Shown in pieces: positions 15,259-24,633 of a stretch of 64,000 bases of DNA. The notes under the pieces are model-generated. The model was not told where the DNA came from, made no database searches, and saw only the letters and a list, made by a program, of their open reading frames with translations. The DNA lies in assembly GCA_009711825.1 (NCBI GenBank), contig VEMY01000002.1:1-64000 (forward strand). The letters are read 5' to 3'. The stretch comes from Bacillota bacterium (lineage in GTDB: Bacteria; Bacillota; Proteinivoracia; UBA4975; VEMY01). The number at the start of each line of letters is the position of its first letter. Within the stretch, counting starts at the first letter, position 1. The translations under genes and the position numbers were made by a program.

Positions 15259-16426
15259 GATCAAAGCGATTATCAACGCCGAAATTCATACGATTGCCCA
15301 GAAGGAACCGGTTCAGGGAACTGTCCTCATCAAGGACGGCAAAATTGCCGCCATTGGTAAAGTGGATGTTCCGGAAACGGCAGAAATCATTGATGCAGCC
15401 GGCGCCCGGGTCTACCCCGGTTTTGTCGACCCCCACACCCATCTGGGTGTCAGCGAAGAGGGCCTGGGCTGGGAAGGTCGGGATTACAATGAAATGACTG
15501 ATCCGGCTACGCCCCACCTGCGTGCCCTGGATGGCATTAATCCTGAGGAAGACGGCTTCCGGGAAGCAGTTGAAGCCGGTGTGACCACGGTCATGTCCAC
15601 TCCCGGTAGCGCCAATATCCTGGGCGGTGTCACCACAATCCTCAAGACCGGTGGCGGCATGCTCCATGAGCGGGTGCTGCGGGAAGTGGCCGGACTGAAA
15701 GCGGCTCTGGGCGAGAACCCCAAGCGGGTCTACTCGGAGCAAAAACGTCTGCCTACCACCCGTATGGGCAGCGCTGCGCTCTTGCGGGAGAATCTGGTGC
15801 AGGCCCAGAATTACCTGACCAAACTGGAGCGGGGCGAAAAAGATCCGGAAAAAATGCCACCCCGGGACCTGAAGCTGGAGACTTTGGCCAAGGTTCTAAA
15901 GAAGGAAATTCCCTTGCGGATTCATGCCCACCGGGCTGACGACATTGCAACCGCCCTGCGGATTGCCCGGGAATTTGACATCAAGCTGACCCTGGAACAT
16001 GCCACAGAAACCCACTTAATCACCGACAAGATTGTCGAGAGCGGGTTCCCCTGTGTAGTCGGACCCAGTTTCGGTGTGCCGACTAAGATTGAGACCCGGC
16101 AGAAGACATGGGAGACAGCGGCTAAGCTCACCAAAGCCGGGGTACTGGTGGCCCTGACCACCGATCACCCGGTGTTGAATATTTACCAGCTGCTGCACGC
16201 CGGCGCCGCAGTGGTCCGGGAAGGCGGCATGGATGAATTTGAAGCCCTCAAGGCCGTGACCATAAATGGCGCCAAGATCCTTGGTGTTGACGAGCGGGTG
16301 GGCAGTATCGAAGTAGGCAAGGACGCCGACTTAGTTGTCATCGACGGCCATCCCTTCGATTATCTCTCCCGGGTGCAGTACACCCTGATTGACGGCGAAG
16401 TTGTTTATCCAGGATTGAAAGACTGA
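15248..16426 (+). CDS. Amidohydrolase (imidazolonepropionase/COG1228 type), paralogue 2
   Basis: 392 residues, collinear with its upstream neighbour: DPHTHLGVSEEG, RIHAHRADDI, LEHATETHL, TTDHPVLNIY and GSIEVGKDADLVVIDG. Shared stretches such as GENPKRVY and RDLK(M/L)E show a tandem duplication. The start is ATG 15248, inside the end of the first gene, with GGAGAG upstream. The two may form a heteromer or act on related cyclic amides. A strong terminator follows. Confidence 0.85.
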   Translation: MSAKIKAIINAEIHTIAQKEPVQGTVLIKDGKIAAIGKVDVPETAEIIDAAGARVYPGFVDPHTHLGVSEEGLGWEGRDYNEMTDPATPHLRALDGINPEEDGFREAVEAGVTTVMSTPGSANILGGVTTILKTGGGMLHERVLREVAGLKAALGENPKRVYSEQKRLPTTRMGSAALLRENLVQAQNYLTKLERGEKDPEKMPPRDLKLETLAKVLKKEIPLRIHAHRADDIATALRIAREFDIKLTLEHATETHLITDKIVESGFPCVVGPSFGVPTKIETRQKTWETAAKLTKAGVLVALTTDHPVLNIYQLLHAGAAVVREGGMDEFEALKAVTINGAKILGVDERVGSIEVGKDADLVVIDGHPFDYLSRVQYTLIDGEVVYPGLKD

Positions 16427-16429
16427 TAC

Positions 16430-16459
16430 AAAGAGCCGGAGCGTTTGCTCCGGCTCTTT
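16430..16459. terminator. Bidirectional Rho-independent terminator
   Basis: Perfect 13-bp arms AAAGAGCCGGAGC and GCTCCGGCTCTTT with a GTTT loop. It lies between the convergent amidohydrolase and RND genes and has A/T tracts suited to both directions. Confidence 0.9.
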
Positions 16460-16469
16460 AAATACAACC

Positions 16470-19400
16470 TTATTCCTGGACAATATTTGTTGCCTTAGGC
16501 AGTAGACGTTCAAAGGTTTTGTAAATCAGGGGGATGATGAACAAGGTCAGCAAAGCGCCTACAGCCAGGCCGCCGATGACTGTCAGGGCCAGCGGTTGCT
16601 GCATCTCCATGCCGGAGCCGCTGCGAACCGCCAAGGGAATCATCGCCAGGATGGTGGTGAGGGTGGTCATGAGGATTGGCCGCAGTCGGGTCTGCCCCGC
16701 TTCCAGCAGCGCCTCATCCACCGACAGGTCTCGGGCCCGGAGCTGGTTGACGTAATCGACCAGCACAATCGCATTGTTGACCACAATCCCGGCCAGGACG
16801 ACAATTCCAATCGTCGCGATGATGCTCAAATTGGACCCGGTCACCAGCAGGACGCCAATCACGCCAATCGCCGCCAAGGGCAAAGTGAACATAACCGTAA
16901 ACGGATGAATCAGGGACTCGAATTGGGAAGCCATGACCATGTAGACCAGGGCGATTGCCAGCGCCAGGGCCAGCAACAGGCCGCTGAATGCTTCCTCCAT
17001 TTCCATGATCTGGCCCTGGAAGCTCATGTTGTAACCGCTGGCCAGGTTAAATTCGTCCATTATCATCTGGATATCCCGTTGGGCCCGGAACATGTCGGTG
17101 TCGGTCAAATTAGCAGTGACGGTGACATAACGTTGGTTATCGCGACGGTTGATTGCCCGGGGGCCGTGGGCAGTTTCAACTTCGGCCACATCTTCCACCC
17201 GGACTACCCGACCGCTCTGATTGGAAACAACCACCCGGGCCACATCTTCTATACTGTCCCGTTGCTCTGCTTGTAGACCGACGATTACCGAAAGGTCATA
17301 TCCAGAGCTGGAAATATTGGTGGCCGTGGTGCTTTGGAAGGCCGAGCGAATGGCGCTGCCCACCTGCATCGGATTGATCCCCATCAGCATGGCCCGCTCC
17401 AGGTCAACCTGCACATGGACTTCGGGATTTTCCTGGCTGATGGAGCTGGACGTTTCATTGACATACTCTAAATCGCTGATTCGATTCTGCAGTTCTTCGG
17501 CATATGCAGCCAGTTGTTCCAAATCGGTGCCGGTGATTTCCACTTCCACCGAGCTGCCGCCAAACATGCCACCGCCGGCTGCCGAACGTTGCTGGCGGAT
17601 GCCAATCTCAACATCCGGGATTTCCGGGAGCTTGGGCTCCAGCTCCTCCATAAAGCGTGCGGTGCTGATACCCCGCTCTTCGATGGGCGCCAATTGAAAA
17701 CTGATTCGCGCCTGATTGGCCTGGCCGCTGGAGCCGCTACGGCCAAACATGGCGCCCATGCCGCCACCGCCGCCACCGCCAATAGTGGTGCTGATTAATT
17801 CCACATCGGCATCGGCCAGCAGGACAGCTTCAACTTTTGCGACTGCCGCTTCCGTTTCTTCCAGGGTGGCGTCGGCAGGTAATGTGACGTTGATGGAGCC
17901 GGTGCCTTCGTCAAAGGCGGGGATGAATTCGCCGCCCAAGCGGGGAACCAGTGCCAGACTGCCCACAAACAGCAGGGCAGTGACCACCAGCACCAGCACC
18001 CGTTTGCTCAGGGCCCAGGCCAAGGCCCGGCGGTAAAAGGGCAGAATGTTTAGGCGCGACGTCTTAATCGGTTTTAGTCGCTTGGCAAAGACCGCGGAAA
18101 GCATGGGGATGACCGTCAGGGCCACCGCCAGCGATGCCAAGAGCGCAAAACTGACCGTCAGCGCCAGTTCCTCGAACAAAATTCCGGCGATGCCGCCGAC
18201 GAAGACCACCGGCAGGAAGACGGCTACAGTTGTGAGGGTGGAGGCGGTAATTGCCATCGCCACTTCTTTGGCGCCGTTGATGGCCGCCTCCTTGGGCCCA
18301 TCGCCTTGCTCTAAGTGCCGGTAGATGTTTTCGATGACGACGATAGCGTTATCCACCAGCATACCGACGCCCAAGGCGATGCCGCTCAAAGTCATCATGT
18401 TTACCGTTAGGCCGGCGAAATACATGAGGATAAATGTGCTGACCACGGAAACAGGGATTGATATTGCAATGATCAGCGTGTTGCGCACACTCCTGAGGAA
18501 CAGAAGCAGGATCAAGAGCGCCAGCAGCCCGCCAAATAGAGCGTTGGTGATGATTGAGTCAATGGACAGTTGGATGAACTGGGACTGACCATCCACCGGC
18601 GTAAAGGTGAGGCCCGTAAACTCTTCACTCAGGGTATCCAGTTCCGCCCGAATTTGGTTGGCGGTGACTACGGTATTGGCATCGGAACGTTTGTTGAGAC
18701 TGATGGATATATTCGGCTGCGCGTTGAGCCGGGTAATCGTTTCCGTCGGTTGGGCCTGCAGCGAAATTTCCGCCACATCCGCCAGCCGCACCGGCACCGG
18801 CACTGGTTCCGGTTGGCCCGGGATTTCCCGGACAGTGGCGCCAATCATCAGTTCCTTCAGCGCATCCACTGTTTGGGTGCTGACCAACGTGCGGATCTGC
18901 CAGCGGGTATCGTCCTCGGTGACATTGCCCCCAGGCACATTGATATTGGCAATCCGCAGGGCGTTGGTGACGCTTTCCAGTGTAAGGCCAAACTCCTCCA
19001 ATCGCTCGCCGTCCACCACCACGGTCACTTCTTCCTCTAGGCCACCGCTGACTTAGGCAGAGGCGACGCCGGGAACCCGCTCCAGGCGTTGGGCGACAAG
19101 CTCGCCCAGGCGCTGCAGCTCCACGAGATTATGTTCATCGGAGCCCACAGCCACACTCATCAGCGGCATCATCGACGGGTCGAACTTGAACAGCGAGGGA
19201 GCAGAAGCGTCATCGGGCAGAAAGCGGCCCACCTGGTCCAGACTCTCCCGGACGTCGATGGCAATGGCGTCCATGTCTGTGCCCCAGGCAAACTGAAGAA
19301 TTATCATTGAGTTCTCGGGGCTGGAGATTGACTGGACCTCTTGAATATTGCCCAGGGGCCCCCAAGGCCCCTTCTAAGGGCCGGGTAACTTGTTGTTCCA

Positions 19401-19578
19401 CCTCTTCTGGAGCGGCGCCCGGATAGGAAGAGGAGACTGCCATCACCGGCAGATTAATATCGGGAAACAGATCCACCGGGGTGCGGCCCTAGGACACGCT
19501 GCCCAAGAGCAGAACAGCTGCAATCAGCATCAAGATAGTAACTTTACGGTTGACGGCGAATTTTATCAGACTTTGCAC
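16470..19578 (-). pseudogene. RND efflux pump (HAE1/SwrC-like), three inactivating lesions
   Basis: Read on the minus strand from GTG 19578 it starts QSLIKFAVNRKVTILMLIA and continues as a normal RND inner-membrane transporter (PVDLFPDINLP, GMLVDNAIVVIENIYRHLEQ, GIVVNNAIVLVDYVNQLR). The frame is broken three times: TAG at 19489-19491 (codon 30), a one-base insertion in the G/C run at 19351-19367 after RPLEGALG, and an in-frame TAA at 19053-19055 (GVASA-stop-VSGG). The remaining 852-codon frame is open to the end. It would be ~1,030 residues if repaired. It follows an intact tetR whose end overlaps its start. Loss must be recent, because the rest is well preserved. Confidence 0.9.
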
Positions 19579-20189
19579 TGTTTAACGTCCTCCTCATGCT
19601 CCAACAGGTTTTTAAACGCATAACTGGTCTCGGTGATTCCCTTTCCAAGCATGGACAGAACTTCGGCAAGGATCTGCCGGGGCTGGGCCTGATGATTGAA
19701 AATCGAGGTGCTGACCGCCAGATTATGAATCATTGCCAGCAGGCTGGCCGCAATAATTTTTGTATCATGGGGGCGAAATTCGCCAGACTTAATTCCCTGA
19801 CTTAGAAGCGCCGAATAAGTTTGGTGAATTGCTAAAACCCGGGGCAGAAATTCTTGTTTCAGGTTACCAAGCAGCTCCGGTTCGGTGGCCACAAGTTTGT
19901 GGATCAGGGGCGAACGTGCGTTAATATGCTTGAAGTGAGCGGCAATCATGCTGCTGAGACGCGCGCTGCATGAGTTGCCTCTATTCGCTTTCTCAAGCAC
20001 TTGCTGCATTTCTTCCACAGCCGACACCAGGACCTGCTCTACTAAAGCTGTTTTGCTGTCGAAATATAGATAGACAGTGCCCTTGGCGACACCGGCTGCC
20101 TGGGCCACATGCTCAATTGTAAACTGGCTGCCGTGTTGTTCGATGATGCCGGCAGCGGCGGCAAGAATCAGCTTGCGCTTAGCTTCCAT
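19566..20189 (-). CDS. TetR/AcrR family regulator of the RND gene
   Basis: 207 residues. The N-terminal TetR HTH reads FTIEHVAQAAGVAKGTVYLYFDSKTALVEQ (about residues 23-52), with an all-helical ligand domain after it. The 3' end overlaps the GTG of the RND pseudogene by 13 bases, so the pair was a self-regulated efflux operon. A 20-bp palindrome lies directly upstream. The gene itself is intact even though the pump is broken. Confidence 0.9.
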   Translation of the reverse strand: MEAKRKLILAAAAGIIEQHGSQFTIEHVAQAAGVAKGTVYLYFDSKTALVEQVLVSAVEEMQQVLEKANRGNSCSARLSSMIAAHFKHINARSPLIHKLVATEPELLGNLKQEFLPRVLAIHQTYSALLSQGIKSGEFRPHDTKIIAASLLAMIHNLAVSTSIFNHQAQPRQILAEVLSMLGKGITETSYAFKNLLEHEEDVKQCKV

Positions 20190-20203
20190 CGATGTCCTCC
20201 TTC

Positions 20204-20223
20204 CTGACTGACTGGTCAGTCAG
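20204..20223. promoter_or_regulatory. TetR-type operator
   Basis: CTGACTGA-CTGG-TCAGTCAG, a perfect 8-bp inverted repeat around a 4-base centre, ends 15 bases before the tetR start codon. This is a common form of TetR/AcrR operator. It also lies upstream of the divergent acetyltransferase pseudogene. Confidence 0.8.
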
Positions 20224-20347
20224 CAATGGTATCAGTATACATATCACGGAGACCAGTGTCAATAAACTAAATGTCATAATCATAAACCCATGCTGGGAGG
20301 CAGGAGTTCTGCGGTTGTACAGGAATATGTCTGTTGAGGTGTTGAAA

Positions 20348-20828
20348 ATGAACTTCTTTTTCCGCGACTATACGTCTAAAGACTGGAATCTGCTTTTGGA
20401 CATGGTGATGGCCCTCTACTCCGAGGACCCGGAGGGTGAGCCAATGGATGCAGATAAACTTGCCCGCACTGTGCGCCACCTGCACGAGTTTCCGCAGAAG
20501 AGTGGTGATTCTCCAGGTCGGAGCTGAGCCAGCCGGTTACGGCATTTTGCTGCGGCTGTGGAGCAATGAATATGGCGGCGATGTTCTCTGAATCGACGAG
20601 TTGTATGTCCGGCCCCGGCATCGGGGCGTGGGTCTGGGCAGGCGTTTTATGGAGTATGTTGCTACACTTCCGGATATCCGTGCCCTCAGTTTGGCCGTTA
20701 CCCTGGCCAATCAACGGGCATATTCCTGGTACCGTTCACTGGGCTTTCGGCCGGAGACAAACAGAATACTCAGCAAAAATTTAGGGAGGTATGGAGATGG
20801 AGCAGCCATTAACGGCCCAGGCAATTAA
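20348..20828 (+). pseudogene. GNAT acetyltransferase, broken by frameshift and internal stop
   Basis: The frame from ATG 20348 begins MNFFFRDYTSKDWNLLLDMV and leaves the GNAT reading near 20500 (after EFPQKS). The rest continues in another frame: RVVILQVGAEPAGYGILLRL, then a TGA near 20590 (GGDVL-stop-IDELYV), then the acetyl-CoA site RPRHRGVGLGRRFMEYV and NQRAYSWYRSLGFRPE. Motif order and spacing are those of a ~155-residue GNAT enzyme. Its end overlaps the next (also broken) gene. Confidence 0.8.
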
Positions 20829-21478
20829 AGACGAGATTTATCGGTTGGGCGCAGATGTATGTGGTATAGCCGCAGTAGAGAGCTTTGCCGGCGCGCCTGC
20901 CGGCTTTCATCCCCGCGATATCTGGAGCGAGACCCGCTCAGTGCTTGTGTTTGCCAGCCAATTGCCGGTAACAGCGATTGATGCAGAAAATATTGTCCCC
21001 TATACATACGTCAATCAAGTTCTTACCCAGATGGTGGATGACCTCTCCATCCGGATTTGTCTGTGGTTGGAAAGTCATACTCTAAGGGCAGTGCCTATTC
21101 CTTCCGACGATCCGTACCTACATTGGGACGCGGAACGGGAACGGGGCCAGGCAATCCTCAGTCTCCGGCATGCAGGGAACCTGGCCGGGCGTGCTGGGGC
21201 GCAACACTTTGCTCTGGAATCAACGCCTGGGAAATATGCTGCAAATTGGCGCAGTGCTTACCGACCAGGAGCTAAAAGCCGACAAACCGGCCCAGTACCG
21301 GCATTGTCCGCCTGACTGTCAAGTTTGCTTAGAGGCATGCCCCGTGGGGGCATTGGATGGCAGAACTGCGGACCAAAAACTCTGTCGGCCGCTATCCAAT
21401 TATGTGAGTGAGAAGGGATTCGTCCTGAAAAAGTGTTTCCGGTGTAGAAGCAGTTGTCCGCGCCGGTTTGGAGAGTGA
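20797..21478 (+). pseudogene. QueG-like 4Fe-4S epoxyqueuosine reductase homologue, frameshifted
   Basis: The N-terminal frame (ATG 20797, behind GGGAGG) has AIKDEIYRLGADVCGIAAVE and DIWSETRSVLVFASQLP, as in QueG-related proteins. After LSLRHAGNLAG (~21190) the reading moves frame and resumes as GVLGRNTLLWNQRLGNMLQIGAVL, then the Cys cluster CPPDCQVCLEACPVGAL and CFRCRSSCPRRFGE. The junction fits a deletion of about five bases. The conserved ends show it was a full 4Fe-4S protein of about 230 residues until recently. Confidence 0.8.
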
Positions 21479-21616
21479 TAAAATGCGGGAAATAAGATGC
21501 TTGCAGGAGAGATTATGCGGAGTGTGCCCGGATTGTGGTTAACGCTATCCGAATGGTTCAAGGTTTGGCCGTCAGTTTTCCGGCAGGGAATCGCGCCAGG
21601 CGTAATATTTCCGCTA

Positions 21617-21654
21617 CAAAAAGGCAGACTCGTTTTATATAGTCGGCCTTTTTG
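21617..21654 (+). terminator. Rho-independent terminator
   Basis: CAAAAAGGC (21617-21625) pairs with GCCTTTTTG (21646-21654); the inner bases GACT/AGTC extend the stem. It closes the pseudogene zone. The rest of 21479-21711 shows no gene; a TGATATGATATAAT stretch at about 21662-21675 may be the promoter of the tsa operon. Confidence 0.85.
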
Positions 21655-21711
21655 CTGTACATGATATGATATAATTGAACCTGACAATTGTTGGTGCAGG
21701 AGTGAACAATC

Positions 21712-22182
21712 ATGGAATTTACAACCACATGCGCCGCCGAAACCCAAAATCTGGCCCGGCGCCTGGGAGAGCTTGCCTCGCCCAGGACCCTGATTTTACT
21801 CTACGGCGATTTGGGCGCCGGCAAGACAAGTTTTGTCCAAGGGTTGGCCCAGGGCTTAGACGTGGCAGCGAATGTAAACAGCCCGACGTTTACAATTATC
21901 CGCGAATACCGGGGCAGGTTGCCCCTGAGCCATTTTGATCTTTACCGCTTAGATGACCCGGATGAGGTCTGGGAACTGGGCCTGGAAGAATATGTGGCTG
22001 CTGCCGGCGTTGTGGCAATTGAATGGCCGCAAATTGCCGAAGAGTTGCTGCCCCCGGAACGCTTGGGCATTCACATACAGCACCTGGGCGAGGACCGGCG
22101 CCGTCTGCGTCTGGAACCCCGGGGTGACAGGCATAGAAAACTGGCTGAGGAGTTGATGAGCGATGTTAATCTTGGCTCTTGA
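21712..22182 (+). CDS. tsaE: tRNA threonylcarbamoyladenosine biosynthesis ATPase TsaE
   Basis: 156 residues. P-loop GDLGAGKTSFVQGLA (~34-48), the family motif NSPTFTIIREY, HFDLYRLDDPDEVWELGLEEY and IEWPQ. TsaE is the ATPase that recycles the TsaB-TsaD complex in t6A37 synthesis on ANN-decoding tRNAs. It is the first gene of tsaE-tsaB-rimI-tsaD and its 3' end overlaps tsaB by 20 bases. The length is normal. Confidence 0.95.
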   Translation: MEFTTTCAAETQNLARRLGELASPRTLILLYGDLGAGKTSFVQGLAQGLDVAANVNSPTFTIIREYRGRLPLSHFDLYRLDDPDEVWELGLEEYVAAAGVVAIEWPQIAEELLPPERLGIHIQHLGEDRRRLRLEPRGDRHRKLAEELMSDVNLGS

Positions 22183-22870
22183 TACCACCACCAGCGCCTG
22201 CTCCGCCGCCTTGGTGCGGGAGGGGAAACTGGTGGCAGAGGTGACCACCAATATACCCCGGACTCATTCCCAGCGGCTCATGCCCCTGATGGATTCTCTG
22301 TTCCGGGAGGCCGACGCTGAACCTCGGGATTTGCACTTAATTGCCGTGAGCCGCGGGCCCGGCTCCTTTACCGGTCTGCGCATCGGCATTGCCACCGCCA
22401 AGGGACTGGGACTGGCCCTAGACTTGCCGGTTGTCGGCGTGTCGACTCTGGCGGTGTTGGCCCACAATTTCTCTGGCGCCGGACTGGTCTGTCCGGCCCT
22501 CAACGCCCGCCGGGATCAGGTTTACACCGGCCTCTACCGGTGCGGCGATGGCGCGCCCCAGCCGCTTCTGGCCGATCAGGCCCTGGCGGCGTCGGAGCTG
22601 ATGGATTTGCTCAGCGCTTATGATGAGCCGATTTGGTTTTGTGGCGACGGTGTGGACATTGTCTGGCAGGCAGCAGGTAACCTGCCCGCTCCCAGGCGGC
22701 TGCCCCTGCATCAGCGGCTGAATCGGGCCGCGGCCCTGGCCGATTTGGCCCTGGCAATTTACGCCCGGGAGGGTGGCACTCACCCGGACCAACTGACACC
22801 GTTATATTTGCGGGAATCCCAGGCAGAGTTGCAATGGCGTCGCAAGCAGGAGGCCGGGCATGGCTGCTGA
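22163..22870 (+). CDS. tsaB: tRNA threonylcarbamoyladenosine biosynthesis protein TsaB
   Basis: 235 residues, ASKHA-fold pseudo-protease that scaffolds TsaD and TsaE. Starts LILALDTTTSACSAAL, then HSQRLMPLMDSLF and the hallmark RGPGSFTGLRIGIATAKGLG. GAGGAG lies 9 bases upstream of ATG 22163, inside tsaE. It overlaps rimI by 11 bases. No anomalies. Confidence 0.95.
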   Translation: MLILALDTTTSACSAALVREGKLVAEVTTNIPRTHSQRLMPLMDSLFREADAEPRDLHLIAVSRGPGSFTGLRIGIATAKGLGLALDLPVVGVSTLAVLAHNFSGAGLVCPALNARRDQVYTGLYRCGDGAPQPLLADQALAASELMDLLSAYDEPIWFCGDGVDIVWQAAGNLPAPRRLPLHQRLNRAAALADLALAIYAREGGTHPDQLTPLYLRESQAELQWRRKQEAGHGC

Positions 22871-23351
22871 TGTTCAGATCAGGCAGATGCGCCCCGAGCA
22901 CCTAAATGCTGTGATGGCAATTGAAGCCCAGTGTTTTACCACCCCCTGGAGCAGCGGCGTGTTCTCCGGTGAGGTTAGGGAAAACCCCTATGCCCAGTAC
23001 CTGGTCGCCCAAACCGGTGATGGTGAGGTAATTGGCTATGCCGGCATCTGGCTGGTTCTTGACGAGGCCCATGTGACCAATATTGCTGTCGCCCCAAATT
23101 GGCAGCGGCGGGGGATTGCCCGGAAATTGCTGCGGCGCCTGTTGCAGCTGTCCCTCCATGAAGGGGCGCGGCGCATGACCCTGGAAGTTCGTAAGAGCAA
23201 TATCCCGGCCCAAAAACTTTATCTCGGCCTGGGATTTAAGGAAGCCGGCATTCGGCCCCGCTATTATACCGACAATAACGAGGACGCGGTGATTATGTGG
23301 TTGGACGATATTGCCGCTTGGCTGGAAAGGAATGAGCAAGACGATGGCTAA
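22860..23351 (+). CDS. rimI: Ribosomal protein S18-alanine N-acetyltransferase RimI
   Basis: 163 residues, GNAT fold: HLNAVMAIEAQCFTTPWS (family-typical), acetyl-CoA site VAPNWQRRGIARKLLRRL and LEVRKSNIPAQKLYLGLGF. The TPWS and YY(T) motifs match RimI rather than a generic GNAT. It lies between tsaB and tsaD as in most Bacillota. ATG 22860 overlaps the end of tsaB; the 3' end overlaps tsaD. Confidence 0.92.
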   Translation: MAADVQIRQMRPEHLNAVMAIEAQCFTTPWSSGVFSGEVRENPYAQYLVAQTGDGEVIGYAGIWLVLDEAHVTNIAVAPNWQRRGIARKLLRRLLQLSLHEGARRMTLEVRKSNIPAQKLYLGLGFKEAGIRPRYYTDNNEDAVIMWLDDIAAWLERNEQDDG

Positions 23352-24366
23352 AATCCTGGCAATTGAAACATCCTGCGATGAGACGGCAGTGGCGATAGTG
23401 GAAGAGGGCCAGCGTATTCTCACCAATCAAGTGGCATCCCAGGTTGAGACCCATGCCCGCTTTGGTGGCGTTGTGCCCGAGATTGCCTCCCGTCAGCATC
23501 TCTTGACTCTGAATCCCTTGATTCGCCGCGCCCTGTCCGACAGTGGCCTGGACTGGCCGGAGATTGACGCCTTGGCGGTTACCCAGGGCCCCGGGTTGGT
23601 GGGAGCGCTATTAATCGGCGTTACCACCGCCAAGGCAATTGCCTGGGCCCTGGGCAAACCGCTGGTGGCCGTAAACCACATGGCCGGGCATATTTATGCC
23701 AATATGCTCGCCCCCGAACCGCCCCAGTTTCCCCTGCTCTGTCTTGTGGTTTCCGGTGGCCATACCGAGTTGATTTATATGGAGAAGGATCTAGAATTTC
23801 AGACCCTGGGAGCAACCCGGGATGATGCTGCCGGCGAGGCCTACGACAAGGTGGCGCGGATCCTGGACCTTGGATACCCGGGAGGGCCGGCGGTGGACAA
23901 ACTTGCCGGCGAGGGCCGGCCGGTGCTGGATTTCCCCCGGGTGCTGCTGGAACCGGAGACCTTGGACTTCAGCTTCAGCGGTCTGAAGACGGCGGTGATG
24001 AACTATGTCCACAACTGTCGCCAGCGGGGAATCAGCTATATCCCGGCTAATGTGGCTGCGTCCTTCCAGGCGGCAGTGGTAGACGTTTTGGTGGAAAAGA
24101 CTGCCCGGGCCGTGATCGCGAAGCGACCGGCGACTCTCTGCCTGGCCGGGGGGGTAGCCGCAAACTCCAGCCTGCGGACTGCCCTGGCGGCCCGGGCTGC
24201 CGAGCTGGGGGTGCCACTGACGGTGCCGCCGCTTTCGCTATGCACAGACAATGCGGCGATGATTAGCGCCGCTGCCTGGCCTTTGTATCAAAGGGGTGAG
24301 TTTGGCGATTCGGATCTCAATGCCGTACCCGGTCTAAATTTGACGGATTGTGGAGAAACTTGTTGA
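23344..24366 (+). CDS. tsaD: tRNA N6-adenosine threonylcarbamoyltransferase TsaD
   Basis: 340 residues, the catalytic subunit of t6A synthesis. AKILAIETSCDETAVAIV start, GPGLVGALLIG, the metal site HMAGHIYAN, SGGHTELIYM, GEAYDKVARILDLGYPGGP and CLAGGVAANSSLR. ATG 23344 gives the canonical N-terminus; ATG 23332 (MSKT) in the same frame is an alternative closer to the GGAAAGGA site. It ends the operon. A dense array of DnaA boxes starts at its stop codon. Confidence 0.95.
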   Translation: MAKILAIETSCDETAVAIVEEGQRILTNQVASQVETHARFGGVVPEIASRQHLLTLNPLIRRALSDSGLDWPEIDALAVTQGPGLVGALLIGVTTAKAIAWALGKPLVAVNHMAGHIYANMLAPEPPQFPLLCLVVSGGHTELIYMEKDLEFQTLGATRDDAAGEAYDKVARILDLGYPGGPAVDKLAGEGRPVLDFPRVLLEPETLDFSFSGLKTAVMNYVHNCRQRGISYIPANVAASFQAAVVDVLVEKTARAVIAKRPATLCLAGGVAANSSLRTALAARAAELGVPLTVPPLSLCTDNAAMISAAAWPLYQRGEFGDSDLNAVPGLNLTDCGETC

Positions 24367-24393
24367 TAGCTGTAGAAGTTTACCTGTGGGTAC

Positions 24394-24554
24394 TGTGGAT
24401 AAAATTGACGAGGCCTTGTATTTCAGGCCTCGTCAGCATGTGTATAAGTGGGCAGATATTATGTGAATAACCTGTGGATACTGTGGATAAATCTGTGAAA
24501 GCTTGTCCTTTCTGCCTTGATAACTGTGGATAACCCTGTGGATAGTGTGGATAA
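24394..24554. promoter_or_regulatory. DnaA-box cluster
   Basis: Four perfect TGTGGATAA boxes (24394, 24482, 24525, 24546) and at least four near matches (TGTGTATAA 24439, TGTGAATAA 24462, TGTGGATAC 24473, TGTGGATAG 24537), all in the same orientation within ~160 bases. A further weak match, TGTGGAGAA at 24349, overlaps the tsaD 3' end. A perfect 10-bp hairpin (GACGAGGCCT/AGGCCTCGTC, 24407-24434) without a T-tract sits among them. No dnaA, dnaN or gyrase gene is nearby. Non-oriC DnaA clusters in Bacillota are known to titrate DnaA; this role is inferred. Confidence 0.8.
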
Positions 24555-24633
24555 CCGAAAGCGTGTTTGGTTGTTATTGTTATTTGCAGGAAAAATGCAG
24601 CATTTAACGAATTAAACAACGGGAGGGAAATTT

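Noticed and set aside
20560-20620. In-frame TGA in the acetyltransferase as a possible selenocysteine codon
   Set aside because: The gene also has a separate frameshift, GNAT enzymes do not use Sec at this position, and no SECIS-like hairpin was seen just after it. It is treated as a nonsense mutation.
24407-24434. Hairpin in the DnaA-box cluster as terminator of tsaD
   Set aside because: The stem is perfect but no T-tract follows; a structural role in the cluster is as likely, so it is not called a terminator.
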